A stretch of 64,000 bases of DNA from Hyaloperonospora brassicae. Lineage: Eukaryota; Oomycota; Peronosporomycetes; Peronosporales; Peronosporaceae. The stretch lies in assembly GCA_947650285.1 (NCBI GenBank), contig CANTFL010000226.1, positions 62,001 through 126,000 of the forward strand, written 5' to 3'. Made by a program: the position numbers and the translations under genes. Under the pieces are notes generated by a model. It was given only the letters and a program-made list of their open reading frames with translations, made no database searches and had not been told where the DNA came from. This document shows, in pieces, positions 12,301 through 24,463 of the stretch. How positions within the stretch are numbered: the stretch's first letter is position 1; each line of letters begins with the position of its first letter.

Positions 12301-13429
12301 CCTACATTTGTTTTTCGCGCCTACCGGATGGATCGAGGCTTTTAGAATTTTCTATGATTCTCACGTTCAATCTATGTACGATCGCTTGTCGCGTTAATAT
12401 ATATTCAAGCTATTGAACATACCACGATTGACTTTGTTGTTCCATAAATTCACTTTGCTATATTTTGATGCGCTTCCAATGAAAATGAATGTATTGCAAA
12501 CGTATTGATGACTAATAATATTACTCTACGTCATCTTTGAAGAATTTGATATCGAGATGAATTATTCATCCATTTTGGTCTAAAAATCGGAAATGACAAA
12601 ACAAATAACGACATCAACTTATAAATTAATCATCAATTATATCTTTGGTAACATCCGATACACACTTTACTATACTTGTCGAAACATTTTTTAGCGAGGA
12701 TACATGCATATCAGCATTAAGACGTGCTCTTTATTTAGTGAATGGCTCTCTGGTAAAAAAAAAACTTTGAGATAATGGATCGTGGTACGTGACCCTTACA
12801 TAAGTAAATAATGGGCCTGTGAGATATTTGCTAAATTTGATGCCATTTTCAACCTATCCATATAATCGTGTATAGAGGAATTCTGTACAACACTCAATGT
12901 GGTCAAGTCCCCTGTTAAGTCAGCCATAAGCTTTACACTATAAACACCTATTTCTATCCATCTATATTATAGCATTCTAGATTTCGAGACCGCATTTTTC
13001 GCTCACGAACTTGATATTGCGGATTATTCATATTAGTATTGTTTTGTTTTTGTCTATTGCACTTAACTGCTTTACTTTGTCATCCGGGAAATCGTTCTAC
13101 CAACCTATATATTAATTTTAATTGATGCGGTATATCAGCACAAGTGCAAGCGTGTACATCCAGATTCCTATTGCATACTCTTTTGGCCTCACTGGGGGAC
13201 CTAATTCGCTATCGTTCAGTGAAAGTTGAAGCTAAACGTTTACTGCAGGACATTGCTTTATTAAAGAATTTTAAGCATGGTCACTTGGATATGCGATGTT
13301 ATACCAGCAGTGTCATACATCTTCTGGTTTGTAAACAAGGTTGACGTCTCTATAGGCAAAAAGTGTATCTTTAATACATTAATAAGATGCGTATAAACTG
13401 CTTTGGAAATCTAAATTTTAAGCCAATGC
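9363..13429. other. AT-rich stretch without recognised features
   Basis: Very AT-rich, with an A/T-only run at 12203-12231. Open frames are short and carry no recognisable domains. Nothing else supported. Confidence 0.5.
9602..9626. other. Perfect 11-bp inverted repeat
   Basis: Arms TTTTTGTTGTT (9602-9612) and AACAACAAAAA (9616-9626) with a 3-base spacer. It stands alone in AT-rich DNA. It could be a hairpin in RNA or a MITE remnant; no flanking terminal repeats were seen. Confidence 0.5.
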
Positions 13430-15620
13430 ATTCGCTCACATCGGCAGATGTGTAATGCAAATTGCTGACTGCCTGAAGTCTTTCGGGATGGGAAGAGGCT
13501 GTTATTGTGAACGGGGAGAAGCATTAGGCTTCGCCCGTTATGGAACATCGCAAGCACGAATGTACTTGCGCACAAACAGAAACTTTCGGGGCCAGTAAAA
13601 GTCGCGACTTCCTGTAAAGGAGTCTTTCCCCTACCACGATGCCCGCCGGACGGGGCGTTGTGACATTCAACGATCAAGTGAAATCGCAAATTAGCATGAT
13701 TGGGAACGACAACGCGAGAAGTGTCATCAGCAACTTTTGTGTAGTACATGATGCCATTGAGAGTTGTAAACCGATCTAAATAGAAACGGTCCAGAGCCGA
13801 TAATCCCGACAAGGATTTATTAGGATGGATCGCACGATGACCTATCAAACGGAGTAGATTCGTATCTCCAGCGTACGACTTCCGCAAGTCGACGGGTGAA
13901 GGCGACAACGACACGCTGACTGACAGCGTCGCAATCGTGGGCTTATCCTCACTGTTGATTTTTGCGTCCGGCTCGAAATCGGGCCGGCGCGAAAGCGCAT
14001 CAGCGACGAAATTGAGGCTTCCTGGTTTATACTCCACGGAAAAGTTGTACTCCGCGAAGAAAGACAGCCACCTCGCCATCCTTTGCGAGAGGTGTGGGCT
14101 GTTTACGGCCGTGCGTAATGACGCATGGTCCGTATAGACAACAAACGGTCTATCTCCCAAGAGATAGACGCGAAACTTAGCCAGTGCGTACTTCATGGCA
14201 AGGAGTTCCTTGTCATGCACTGGGTAATTACGCTCAGCTGCTTGCAGATGACGCGACTGATAACAGATGACGCGCTCCGCGCCAGTTGCATCGAACTGCA
14301 TTGACGCACAGCCGATTGCAAATTCGCTGGCGGCACAGACCACATGAAATGGTCTGTCCTGATCTGCAATCGCCAAGATCGGCGATAGCATCAAGCTTTG
14401 CTTGATACCCTCAAAGAAAAGCTGGCACTCAGCGTTCCATGACCACTTGACATTTTTCTTGAGCAAGCAAGAAAGATGAACAGTCATCTTAGCGTAGTTG
14501 CGCGAGTACTTGTGCAAGTACGCCGCAAGACCAAGGACTTTCGAAGTCCCTTGACATAGACTGGCACTGACCAGTCGGTGATCGCCTTGATCTTTTCGGG
14601 ATCAGGGCGTACTCCGTAATTACCCACGGTGCACCCAAGAAGTGGTATTTCGCTAGCCGCGAATTTAAACTTCTTGAGGATGGCGTACAACTTAAGCTTG
14701 CGCATAAGGTGAAGAACCTGAAAAACGTGTGATCTATAAATTTCAACGTCCGTCATCCCGTCCATAGCCCGACTATGGACAAATACATCGTCAACGTAAA
14801 TCAATGCGAAATCTCGCACTAGTATCAACACATTTGTGACACATCTGTTGAATGTTGCAGGGAAATTGCTCAGCCCCTGTGGCATCACTAGCCACTCCCA
14901 CAGCATCCCGCTGAAGGTAATCACTGCCGTGAACTGGATATTCCGTCACGCATGAGTATTAGATAGAACCATTTATCAGATCAATGGACGAAAAGATGGT
15001 ACTCTTTGACATACCATCTATGATTACGTCCTTCCTCGGTATCGGCGTCTGATCCGGTACCGTTGCAGCATTCAATTTGTTGAATGCGTGCACTATCCGC
15101 TACCCTCCTGTGGACTTTCGCGCACAGAAGTTCGGAGAGCTGTGAAGGAAAGTTAATTTCCTGGTATGGCCCGCTGCAAAGCAATCGGCAAAGAACGTGT
15201 CGATCGCTAGTAATTGTTCACTAGGTAAAGACCACTGCTTCATAACACAGTTCTTCGAGCCCGGTTTAAGCTCGATTTCGTGTCAAGTGCCTATTTGTTT
15301 GGGACTCGCAAGGTGCGGATTCAGGGAATACATCCCTGAATTCGATCAAATCCTTATACAAAGGATTTGCCTGAAGAGATTCGCAGGATTTAGACGGGTG
15401 TCACTCAATTGGACTTTCTCATCAAGGACACATTCGTTCATCGATGAGCTGCTAAGAACCCGTTCGTTCTCAGCGAATACTGTTGCCGACCGAAAATCGG
15501 CCATATATTTATTCTCTGTGTCGAGTACGTAGATCGATTTGCCCTTGCCACTACGCAGCTCACGCAAGAACCGTTTCGGTTCTAGCGTTGGTGATCGAGT
15601 TATCCCCGACGTTACCTTCG
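13411..15620 (-). pseudogene. Gypsy A copy 1 pol remnant (RT, RNase H, start of integrase)
   Basis: Frames 14484-14924 and 13411-14517 cover the RT fingers/palm, the connection and RNase H. The RT motif reads YVDDVFVH, so the catalytic DD is kept. RNase H is damaged: CDASD of copy 2 is CAASE here, losing the first catalytic Asp, while the KELLAMKYA and VYTDHASLR motifs remain. The integrase zinc-binding start (ECHNAPSGGHRG) is seen near 13645, then homology decays. The RT N-terminus (about 14950-15620) is broken by indels. The last residues of the 13411-14517 frame are read from decayed DNA. Confidence 0.85.
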
Positions 15621-17767
15621 GAGCACAATCAGATCAAGCGTATAAGCGCCTACGCTTGATCCGTCACTAACCAAGACGTTCAACATCTCGGTTTCATCCC
15701 GGGAACTTGTTTCCACAGGTTGCTGTGGGCCTGATCCCTCAGCAAGTGACTCTTGAGGAATTCCTTCCTCAAGTACGTGGGGACTTATTCCCTCGACGTC
15801 TTCCGACTGTGGCTGTGCAACCACAGTCAGGCACCGATCCTCTACGGTCGACTTTCTAGTCGACCTAGAATTTCCATGTTGCCCCTTGGAGGCAACAGAT
15901 TTCTTTCTTCTAATATGCTGCCCGCTAGGCATGCATCCATGTCCCGGTCCACTCGACTTATTCGAGTGGTGGACCTTCGGCGCAGCCTGTACATCTGTAC
16001 AGCCGCCGGGGGCTTGCTCCAACTGTAGTGATCGTCTACACTGTGATCTTGTGCAGTCGTGCTAACGACCGTACCGCAAGTGAGGCCATCGCACTCACTC
16101 GCAGAACATCCACACGCTTGTGGAAGCTCCATGACATTTATCCGATGGCCATCAGTTAAACGAGCGGCAGACATCTTTACGGATCAATGCCGCCAGCTCA
16201 CCATTACCTCATACGTTCTGAGCCAAGGTAATCCCAGGATGACATCAAATTTGTTATCCAGATCCAGTTCGATGAAATCATCATCGTATAGTTTGCTCTC
16301 TAACGTGTAGTGGATTCAGACTACACGTTTTGCAACGGTTATCGATGCGCTTTTGGCGAGGTGCACCGTCATCCTCGTTGAAGTTATGTCGCGCTCAACG
16401 AAAGAAGAGCTTACGGTCCTCTAGTGACTAGCAAATAACAATGTTGGTCGGCTCCCCACAGTCAACTAGGGTGCGAAGTGAAGAATCCTTTGTCACTTGA
16501 AACTTCAAGGTGATGAGTGATATCTAATCACAAGGTGCAATGACACACAACGACTGTGTGTCTGGAGCAACTTTCGTCAAGAAATTTGCAAATTCTCTTG
16601 GAATTGCTGGATCAGTAGGGAGCTCCGGCCCTTATGACCCCGACCATGTTTTGATGGTCAATTTACCTCTTGTGGTTTCGTAACAGAGTTGAACCTACGA
16701 CCATTGATGTTTCAGCAAATAGTCTTTCATTCCGCTCAGGCATGTTTGATACTTGGCGTGGGGCCCTACACTCGTAAGCGTAGTGTCCTAGCTTCTGACA
16801 GCGATTGAACTTCTGCAAGCGCTTGTTGTTCTAAGAGCGAGGTGGCTTGCTTTCTACATAACAAAGGTCCATGGGTTCTTGACCTCCAGTCTCTGTTCGT
16901 CTCGGTGGACGATAAGAGCATGAGCTAGCATGAGCCTGTCTCATGCTAAAGTCTTCCTGTTTCGCAGCTGCAATTGCTTGTTCATTCGTATCCAGCTCTA
17001 AGCGGAACAGGTGATTCCTGACGAGACCATCTGCGAGCCCTTGCATGAACACAGTAATCAACGTGTTTACATGTACAATGTTGGCAGTTATACTACTCGC
17101 GAGGAGTCGTGCATGTTGAGCATAAGTGCGCACATTACGCTTACCTTGTTTGATTTTCAGAAGCTCCTATCGAGCTCTGAACTCCTCCCGGGGCGGCTCA
17201 AACGTTTTATTAAGCCGGGTCCAAAATGATTCTAGCTAAGCGAAAGCATAAAGGTCGCCAATCTCGAGCCCTAAGGCCCAAGACTTGGCACGTTCTGCCA
17301 TGTGGGATTGATCCAATATAAATTTATATGCTCATCGTCGATGCGACGTGCCTTTATGGCTCTGTCAACTTCGACGAACCATAATAACAGGGAGTCTTCC
17401 TAGACTCCTCTGTACTTGGAGATGTCAACTCATAAGATGTCGGGGTGAAGAGTATGCGTCGTCCCGCCCACAGAACCATTGAAACGCTGCTGTCTCAACC
17501 GATCTGTTTGTCGAGCACCGAGTTCTCTCAACTGCGAGGCCCGTTAAGACCCTTGCTGGTGAAGCAAGGATAACTTTTCTCTTTCGGCGACAAATTATTT
17601 TGAATGAAGCTGGCTATATCGGCATATTGTTGGCCCCTGTCTAGAGACTCCAACATGGCGCTAATGGCGGTATCGCCTACGATAGAACTCATTCGTTTTA
17701 CTGCAATCCGTTCAATGCACTCAAATGGCAAACCATTCACGCGTGGCGTGAAAGGTCTCTTCATCAT
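15620..17767 (-). pseudogene. Gypsy A copy 1 gag-protease region (broken)
   Basis: The minus frame 17528-17767 is the gag N-terminus and 16831-17133 the gag capsid C-terminal part; the frame around 15612-16174 is the protease-RT linker. The 100-residue capsid frame is identical to that at 29399-29701 in copy 2. Both copies share a stop just before the zinc knuckle, a knuckle that reads FNRCQKLGHYAYEC (first Cys replaced by Phe) and a protease loop reading LVDCG. Because the disabling changes are shared, the two copies descend from a common damaged template or were homogenised. Confidence 0.8.
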
Positions 17768-17824
17768 CCAACATGTTCATGTTGAATGTTGTGGTCGTTG
17801 GAAGGACTACAAAGTGCTACTAGG

Positions 17825-18215
17825 TGAAACGGGGCACACCCTTGCGTGAACTTAACGCAAGGGTATCGGTGCCTCGACAGATGTACACGTGGCAAGCGAG
17901 GAAGCGTAGGTAGGGTAAAAGCAGAACTGTTATATTAATAAAATTAAGTCTTTAAACTACTGTCTCTCTGTTTGACTTAACTTAATTATGCCAATATAAC
18001 TGAGTGTACGGTGACGTCTCGTCACTACTCATTGCGCGCGTCTTGCGGCGATTGGTGGGTTGATATCATCAAGATATCAACCAATGAACAGACTCTTTGG
18101 TCGACCCTTCAATATCACCACTTTAGTGATATTGTTCAAAAAATATTCAACTGCATATTCTTTATTGTCATTATCATTCAAATGACAATTCCATGTAACG
18201 GGCGGCCTCGTTACA
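17825..18215 (-). repeat. 5' LTR of Gypsy A copy 1
   Basis: 391 bp, in reverse complement TGTAACGAGG...CCCCGTTTCA, very close to the LTR at 35905-36296. In element orientation it is followed by CCTAGTAGCAC, a decayed form of the CCTGGTAGCAC primer-site sequence seen next to the family-B LTR. The 5 bp outside it (18216-18220, CAAAA) have no partner because the other end of the element is lost. Confidence 0.88.
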
Positions 18216-18228
18216 CAAAAGGTGGGGG

Positions 18229-18418
18229 TATCCGCGATGGTACCATTGGCGCCTTAGTTGCCCAAGACGATATATCTGCAGCTGTAGACAAGGCTGCCAA
18301 TATTCACCTGAGTACTGATACTGCAATTTTGCGTGCTGCGCGTGCGGAGAAGACCGCGAGTAGTGTTCGGCAGTCAAACCGCAAAATGCTCGAACGGATG
18401 AAGAACCTGGAACTATAG
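18229..18418 (+). CDS. Antisense coiled-coil-like frame downstream of Gypsy B integrase
   Basis: An open plus-strand frame, antisense to Gypsy B, ending at a TAG at 18418. It reads through the flank of the A-copy LTR, but the coding-like part starts near 18229. The last 50 residues are Ala/Lys/Arg/Glu/Asp-rich without Pro or Cys, ending LERMKNLEL, as expected for a helix or coiled coil. It sits just past the end of integrase, the place where Gypsy A copy 2 also has a helical antisense frame (34167-34514). It has no start of its own here because the upstream part is lost at the A insertion. Function unknown; chance openness is not excluded. Confidence 0.35.
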
Positions 18419-18539
18419 TCTCTTAACATACTTAGACAAAAACGCAGCCGTGCCTCATGATATCGGTGCGTCGAACAAGGCGAAAGTGAAGGTCTACTTT
18501 TAAACCCAAGCATCGGGGATTGGAACCAATTTGTGATGC

Positions 18540-19860
18540 GTAGCCGGACGATAATCTTTATGCCGTCCAACGTAGAATGTCTAGTCAAGCCGTAATGACC
18601 AAGGAATGTCCAACGTTTAGGCGTCGCCGATTGCCTTGACTACCGTAAATTGACCGATGAAGCGTGGCGAGAGTTTACTCGCGCCTAGATTAGTAAATGA
18701 TAAATCAATCAAGTCTTCAGTAAATTGTAATAAAGGATCTCCCTTCATAAATATACTCTTGTTCGTTCTTCGACGCTTGTCTGTGTTAGATTTCTGTTTT
18801 TTATGGTAATAGAAGTGTATAAGGTATTAACCGTGTAATGGCGTGACGTTGGAATATAAATGTCGATAAAGCCATGTCATTCTTTTGCAGCACTAAATCG
18901 ATCGACGCTTAATTGGCTGTAGGTGAGTGCATACCCGAAGAATAGTAATTCAGCGTCACCGCAGTCCATCGGTCTAGCGGGAATGCCACGTCATGTGGCG
19001 CTAAAATAGGAGGTTTGCTTTAATTCGGGTGACCACATTCGCTCTTAGCTTTCGTGAGCTGCAGTCGATCAATATTTATTGCTTTTTTTACAGTCCCTGA
19101 GTGGAGCTGCAAAGATTCGTGAGCCAATTCTCGGCAAGAAGAGTATTAACTCCAGTATGGAGAGCCGAATGGACGTACAATAACGTCGATCCAGTTGAAG
19201 CGTGTACGGCATTGTTGAGTGCTTAGTTAGCTTGAGGTAGGAACGCGCTTAACGCTAAAACGAAATATAGTAGCTTCGAAGTATATCATCGATAATCCGG
19301 TTTACTCGCTCGATTAGCCTATTAGTTTCTGGATGGACCGCTGTCGACTCATGTAGCTGCATTTTTAGATGATCAAAAGATATCATTTTAGAACGCGGAT
19401 TCAAAGCTAGTTTGTCGGTCCACAATTAAATTTTATGGTAAAACGTGATGGCGGAACAATGTGTCAAAAAAGTGCCTTGCGGTCTCAACCGCGATGATCT
19501 TGGTGTTAACAGGCACCAGTTTCGTTTCCTTGCTAAATTTGTATGTAAAGACGATAATAATCGGGTCGGCCTTGACTATCGGGCGCCAGCTCGAAATTAA
19601 AGTCAATCGAAAGATGGATATAAACCTTAGCTGCGGACGGAATGTATCCCAGAGGTGCCTACAAAATCGAGATGGCTACACTCGCTGACCGATTTCGCAC
19701 TTTCGATCCATTTGGCTCACCCACTTGCACATGTAAGGCAAATACCTCACGAGACACAGCCGCAAGAGTCTTTTTGCGGCAAGGAAGGCCGCCAACTGGA
19801 GCATTGTGGTATTTGTGGATGTTTTGACCACGCAAGTCCGCATCCTTTGCGATCATTCTG
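18540..19860 (-). pseudogene. Gypsy B integrase remnant
   Basis: In minus-strand translation with several frameshifts, the core is recognisable: a VSDRDPRF-like segment (read as LIVDRQTSFESAF) and an EST-HPETNGQIERVNRII-like segment near 19250-19310, followed by the SKL-PRFIGPFTVVKAIGDA-like C-terminal domain and a TFYVGR end near 18560-18660. Open frames on the plus strand at 19461-19891 are shadows of this region. Confidence 0.6.
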
Positions 19861-20199
19861 TACGAGATGCTTCGAAATGATCGATGCTTGAATAAGCAAA
19901 TTAACATTATTCGGTAGCGCTGAATGTGATCTTGCTACGTTCGCGATGAAGCTCCAGTGCGACATTAAATGGAGCTCTTACATAAGGAATGATGTCCGCG
20001 TAATTTGGATATACTGTTTACGGATCGACGATCTCAATAAAAAGTTAAAACTTGGGTCTAACTCGAGCTTAAGTTTCTACGACAAACGCCGCACATCGAT
20101 CTTTATCTACATCTTCGTCACTTATCCGACGACTCAGATAAACCTAGGGTAGGATTCTGGACGTCATGACAGCGCGTCTGCAAGAATTTTAGTCTTGTC

Positions 20200-21480
20200 T
20201 GACTTGTAGTGATACGAAGAATTTGTACTTGAAACATAACGTAAGGCACCGTGCCATCCGCTGATACAGGAGCGGAATCTTTATCGCTGTACGCAGCGAT
20301 GCGTGATAGGTGTACAGATATGACGTACTTTCAACCAGTAGATGTATGCCTATTTAGATGAGAGCGCAGTGCATTGCTCGAATTTTGTTTTCGTGAACTG
20401 GACCGTTCTTCTCTACATTCCTTTTTTGTCGTGAGTTGAATCCCACGACTCATTCACAAAACTTGTAATAAAACAGTATGAGGGCACAGCTAATTTCAAG
20501 TTCGCGTTCATTACACACCACGTGAAACTGCTTGTACATGTCCGGGAGTACCAGCACTGAAGCTGACATTAGACCCTTCTTCTTTGCGTCGAATGCCATT
20601 AGTGATCGGACGCCACGACCGCGTGGCGTCTTTCTCCACAAGTGACGACAGAGGTTTTATAGAGCCGGCAAAATTTTTTTATATACTTATGCAATTGATT
20701 AGCTAGACCGAGCCATTGAAGCGATGAAGTAGGGTTCTTGGGTTATGGCAAAGAACAGATCGATGACAATTTCTCTAAATATGCTTGAGCTCCCGTTTGG
20801 ATCACATAGCAACCCAGCACCGGAGTCTCCGGTGCACAGATTTCGCACTTCTATAAATTTATATTAAATTTGTTGTTTTGAATGAATTTTAAGACCTGTT
20901 TTAAGTGTTGAAGATGGGCTTATACAGCATTATGGTTGCACTCAGCTCGATAGTGGACAAAATATCATCAAAGTGGCTTGGAGCAAAGTCTTGGAGTGGT
21001 CTCAAAACTTGATACATTATGAAATAAAAAATGGCTGGTGCGTACTTCAACTCTTGTGGAATCACTAGGCACTACCATAACATGCCACTCGGAGTACAAC
21101 CCTATGAGTGGTATGTCTCTCTTTCGCATCCATATCGGATAAAAACCATCGGTCAGGTCGATGGCGCTGAAGATGACACTTTCTGACATAAAGTTTATCA
21201 CCATGTATTTCTTGGAGATAAGAGTTTTGCGGGTATAGTCGTAATATTTAGCTTGTTAAACGCATCAACTATCCGCCAGCCCCCCCCGTAGCCATGTCAA
21301 CGCAGTAAATTATACTTGAATGTGGTGAGATACGCTAACGCACTCATAAAGCTTTGCGGCTACCTGTAAAGAATGCATTGATGGCCTCAACCTGATCTCA
21401 GGGTAAAGCTTACTACCGCGTCGCACAATACTTCAAGTCTGACACAAGGCCAATCTCGTACCGAACAACATGATCCGCAG
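20200..21480 (-). pseudogene. Gypsy B reverse transcriptase and RNase H remnant
   Basis: Minus frame 20968-21204 carries the RT segment FSAIDLTDGFYPIWMRKRD, matching the SSMDLMDGFYQILMRERD of Gypsy A. Just downstream, a SHFDDI-type YxDD box is read at about 20950-20970 after a frameshift. Minus frame 20450-20641 matches the start of RNase H (QFHVVCNERELEISCALI against PFHVVCDASDFAIGCALM), with the catalytic Asp lost. The conserved pre-RT block (RYEIGL...KYCATR) is seen near 21420-21460. Confidence 0.7.
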
Positions 21481-22039
21481 AAATTTAGCCGAAATCTATT
21501 TAGAGAACACTTCGGCATTCTATCCTACAATGTCGTGGACAGGGTTATCAGACTCATCCAGAGCCTCTCATTATTGCAAAGCAAATCTTTCTTTACGCGC
21601 TGACTTCGATTCAGCGCTTAGAGGGCGCGTCATGTGCCCCTTGTTTCACTTCGAGGTCACTCCGATAGTGACCATGCAAACTTGTTCCACCGTGCCTCCC
21701 TCTAGGTCACGAAGCAAATTTCTTCTAGGATATACGTGAAAGGCTCAAATAGAAGACCTGTCGCGCAGTGTACTCGCGACTTCAATGTATTGGCGCCTTT
21801 ATAGACTACCGTCTACGTACAGAATAGCGTAGACACATTTTACCGCTCAAATTTTAATACTTGCCTATCTATCATGTTTTGAGTCTGTGCTTATAGCTAG
21901 CGAACCGCATATAGGTGATCAACCATAACCCCTCAAGGCACTGGATATCCTCATCTATAGAACCGAAATCTCAAGACGTTAGAAACCCATATTCGTGTGT
22001 AACGGTTAATGCAGGAACCTTTACGTGACCTCCATGACT

Positions 22040-22425
22040 CCGTGTAAGAGCCTCTGCTCGACCCCAAATTGCCCATCTGGGCACCTTAGTTTAATTACAA
22101 TGGGTGATGATAGAAATTCTTCTTCGGCTATAATTCTCTCACGTGGGGAATCCTGTCTGTCCTTGTCACTCACGGTGCGAGGGCATGCTCGTCCACATGT
22201 TTCACTTGCGGAACCTCTGCTCATTTTAATAGGTGCAGGTAGGAACCCCGGTCGAACCACTGCTCTCGCGTGATGAACCTCTGTTTGACCGCGCCTTCGG
22301 TGCGCGTAAACCTCTATTCTACCACGTCGTCATCGTGCGGGAGCCACCGCTCGTCCGTATCATCAATAAGCAGTAGCCTCTGTTCGTCCACTTCGTTCCA
22401 AAGCGGGAGCTACTAATCGTCCGCT
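22040..22425 (-). repeat. Degenerate 32-36-bp tandem motif inside Gypsy B
   Basis: The plus-strand word CCTCTGYTCGWCC recurs at about 22049, 22211, 22277, 22309, 22341, 22377 and 22410, with spacing of 32-36 bp between the last five. In the element's sense direction (minus) this reads VDEQRLL-like peptides separated by acidic residues, so it may be a repeated linker between gag and RT. The units are heavily diverged. Confidence 0.4.
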
Positions 22426-24125
22426 TCGATCGTCTCGCTGCAAAAATGAATTACATCGTCATCTTTGCATATAAAAATGACACAAGCGATACAGAGAGGG
22501 CCATCGCTCGCTTTGTGCACCGCTTGCGTAATAACGATTGATTCATTTAACCAATCACTCGGGGATTCCAAGTGTTTTGTTTAAAATTTCACTGACGTCT
22601 AATTTAAGTCGACTCCTAACAGACCTGGCTGACCATTTATTCTCGTCCTTATAACGTACCAACCATTGCATGCTCAAGATGCAAAAGAATTCGTTATTCA
22701 TTTTAATCACCAAAAATATGTCGTTGCTACAAAAATTGCTAAAGGTATTCAGCGGCAGAACTTTGCTCCGCGATACGCGGTGTGGTGATCCATAGCTTAG
22801 CTGGCGACAAGTTCGCCCGGTCCCTCGCGTACCTGGATACTAGGTGGCAGCACATATATGCAAGTACAGGATATTAATAGATCGTTGCTCATAGATCCAG
22901 GAGGGCTCGTAGAGGTCGGCGGAAATTGGCGATATGCTAGCTAATAATTATCAGGCGTGAATCACTACGCGTAATGGTGGAGTTTAATCGTGAACGTAGC
23001 ACAGATAGAAAGGGATGTTGGTCTGCTACTGGTTGAATTAGACCTCCATTTTAACCAGTAGGGCGCCCTGCACAAACTGATCCCTACTGGTTTTTAAACG
23101 TGCGGTCGGGACAGCGCCATAATTATGGACGTCCACCTCATGCGCTGACGTTGCCGCTGGCGCGCGGCATTCAATCGCGCGGTTTACTGTATTTTTAGTA
23201 ACGAAAGCAAATCATTTGACTTCTAATACAGACGTCGCGCGTTTTAGGTGCAGCACGTCGTTGGTCACCCGACGACTCGTTTACCTCGATTCCATTTGTT
23301 TTAGGACAGACGGCCGGGCGAATATACTATAGAATGCTCGGTGTAAGCTTTGGTGAAACTTAAGCCTTCACGAAGAGAAATGGTAAATGCCTCCTCAAAC
23401 AAGGCAGGATCCAACCATTTCAAGATTAGTCTAGTCTGCTTCACATGCATGTCATTACCGAAGGCACTCCATTGCGTTTGTCGTTTCCATATGGTGCATG
23501 ATGATGCACGATGCCAGATGTCAAGCCATCTATACGTAGTCGCGCATAGCTATCTTACCTTGTCGCATCGACAGAAACCTTGAGCGCACCATCTTCTACT
23601 TTTGCGATGGCTCGAAGGCAAGGCAAAGTTTACTCTGTATGGCACCCATAAAGGAAAAGGGTACTCGTCCAAGACGAGCTCGTTTGGAGCTTATCCTTGG
23701 CTTTTCCAAAGGTTCGTAAAAAAGGAAGCTTAACTTCGTCTTGAGCGCCTCGAGAAACCTCGAGGCGATGGAAATGTCGACTTCACAAATTAGCTAGTTA
23801 TCGATATTCGCTCCCTATCTACTTCTATAAATGCAGAGACTACCCTCTTTACGAGAAATTTTTCGTGAAGGCTGCGAGGGATTTAAATATCGCCATCTGG
23901 ATTTGGCGAGATCGCGGGTCATGAATCGCGTATGGCGCGACGCTATCCATCAGGAGTCGGTTATTGCATCAGCGATGAAACGAATGCCTCTTCCGATATC
24001 GCCGCGAGGCGATTGATGGCATCCCACTCAACACCAGTAAGGTGATGGAAAGTTGCGTGATCTAGAATTACAATCGAGAGTCACAGTCTGACGAATAGTT
24101 CATCCCGAAGTTGGGTCTGAAAAGG

Positions 24126-24143
24126 ATACCAAGTGCTACCAGG
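24126..24143 (-). promoter_or_regulatory. Primer binding site of Gypsy B
   Basis: In element orientation the LTR end is followed by CC and then TGGTAGCACTTGGTATCC. The first eight bases TGGTAGCA are complementary to the TGCTACCA 3' end of eukaryotic initiator methionine tRNA (known for the vertebrate tRNA; assumed for oomycetes). The match weakens after eight bases and starts two bases inside the LTR edge. Family A copies have decayed versions at the same place (CCTAGTAGCAC; CCTGAAAGCAC). Confidence 0.55.
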
Positions 24144-24463
24144 GGTAACGGGGCTAGAATATCTCGCACTTAGCTTACATTTTCTACGGTTTGAGGAAGC
24201 CGTAAAGACTAAGTCTTAAGTGTTGAGTATTTTAAGCGCTGTTTATATTTTTGTCCTATATCATCATAAGTACGGATAGTTTCCTTGGACTCATGGGAAA
24301 TAATTAATCTACATGCCGATATCTTTCTGGCTAATACTAGGACCAAGCCCAGTAATTTAGCTGAAATAAATGGCGTGCCACTTCCGCTAACTCAAAAGTA
24401 GCCCCCTTACGTAGGTAAAATATATACCTGATTAGTTTTTTTGTAATGAAGTGGCCCATTATA
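24144..24463 (-). repeat. 5' LTR of Gypsy B
   Basis: About 320 bp aligning in reverse complement with 37405-37726 over its whole length. Shared blocks include GGCGTGCCACTTCCGCTA, GGACCAAGCCCA, CCGATATCTTTCTGGCTAAT and CTCATGGGAAATAATTA. Ends resemble those of family A (TGTAAT...CCCCGTTACA) but have drifted to TATAAT and GTTACC here. Confidence 0.8.

Larger units (their letters stand above)
13430..18215 (-). mobile_element. Gypsy family A, copy 1 (minus strand), truncated
   Basis: A Ty3/Gypsy retrotransposon read right to left: 5' LTR 17825-18215, gag about 16780-17767, protease about 16150-16480, RT/RNase H about 13950-15620, integrase N-terminus to about 13440. Homology to copy 2 at 28-36 kb stops inside integrase near 13430-13450, so the rest of integrase, the chromodomain and the 3' LTR are missing. 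The 5' LTR end abuts family-B sequence at 18216, so copy 1 probably inserted into the 3' part of Gypsy B. Gag-protease is nearly identical to copy 2, while pol and the LTR-gag junction are visibly diverged. Confidence 0.85.
18219..24463 (-). mobile_element. Gypsy family B (minus strand), heavily decayed
   Basis: Read right to left: 5' LTR 24144-24463, primer site 24126-24143, a gag region about 22500-24100 (not recognisable in detail), RT about 20880-21480, RNase H about 20200-20640, integrase about 18900-19860, and the integrase C-terminus with a PTFYVGR-like end at about 18540-18660. Its 3' end is cut by Gypsy A copy 1 at 18215. Decay is much heavier than in family A, so it is the older insertion. 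Perfect stems survive in it, such as 23746-23754 with 23759-23767 and 23053-23063 with 23082-23092. Confidence 0.75.

Noticed and set aside
19461..19891. Several overlapping plus-strand frames with paired Cys residues
   Set aside because: They lie opposite the recognisable Gypsy B integrase remnant and are shadows; the Cys pattern is not a zinc finger.
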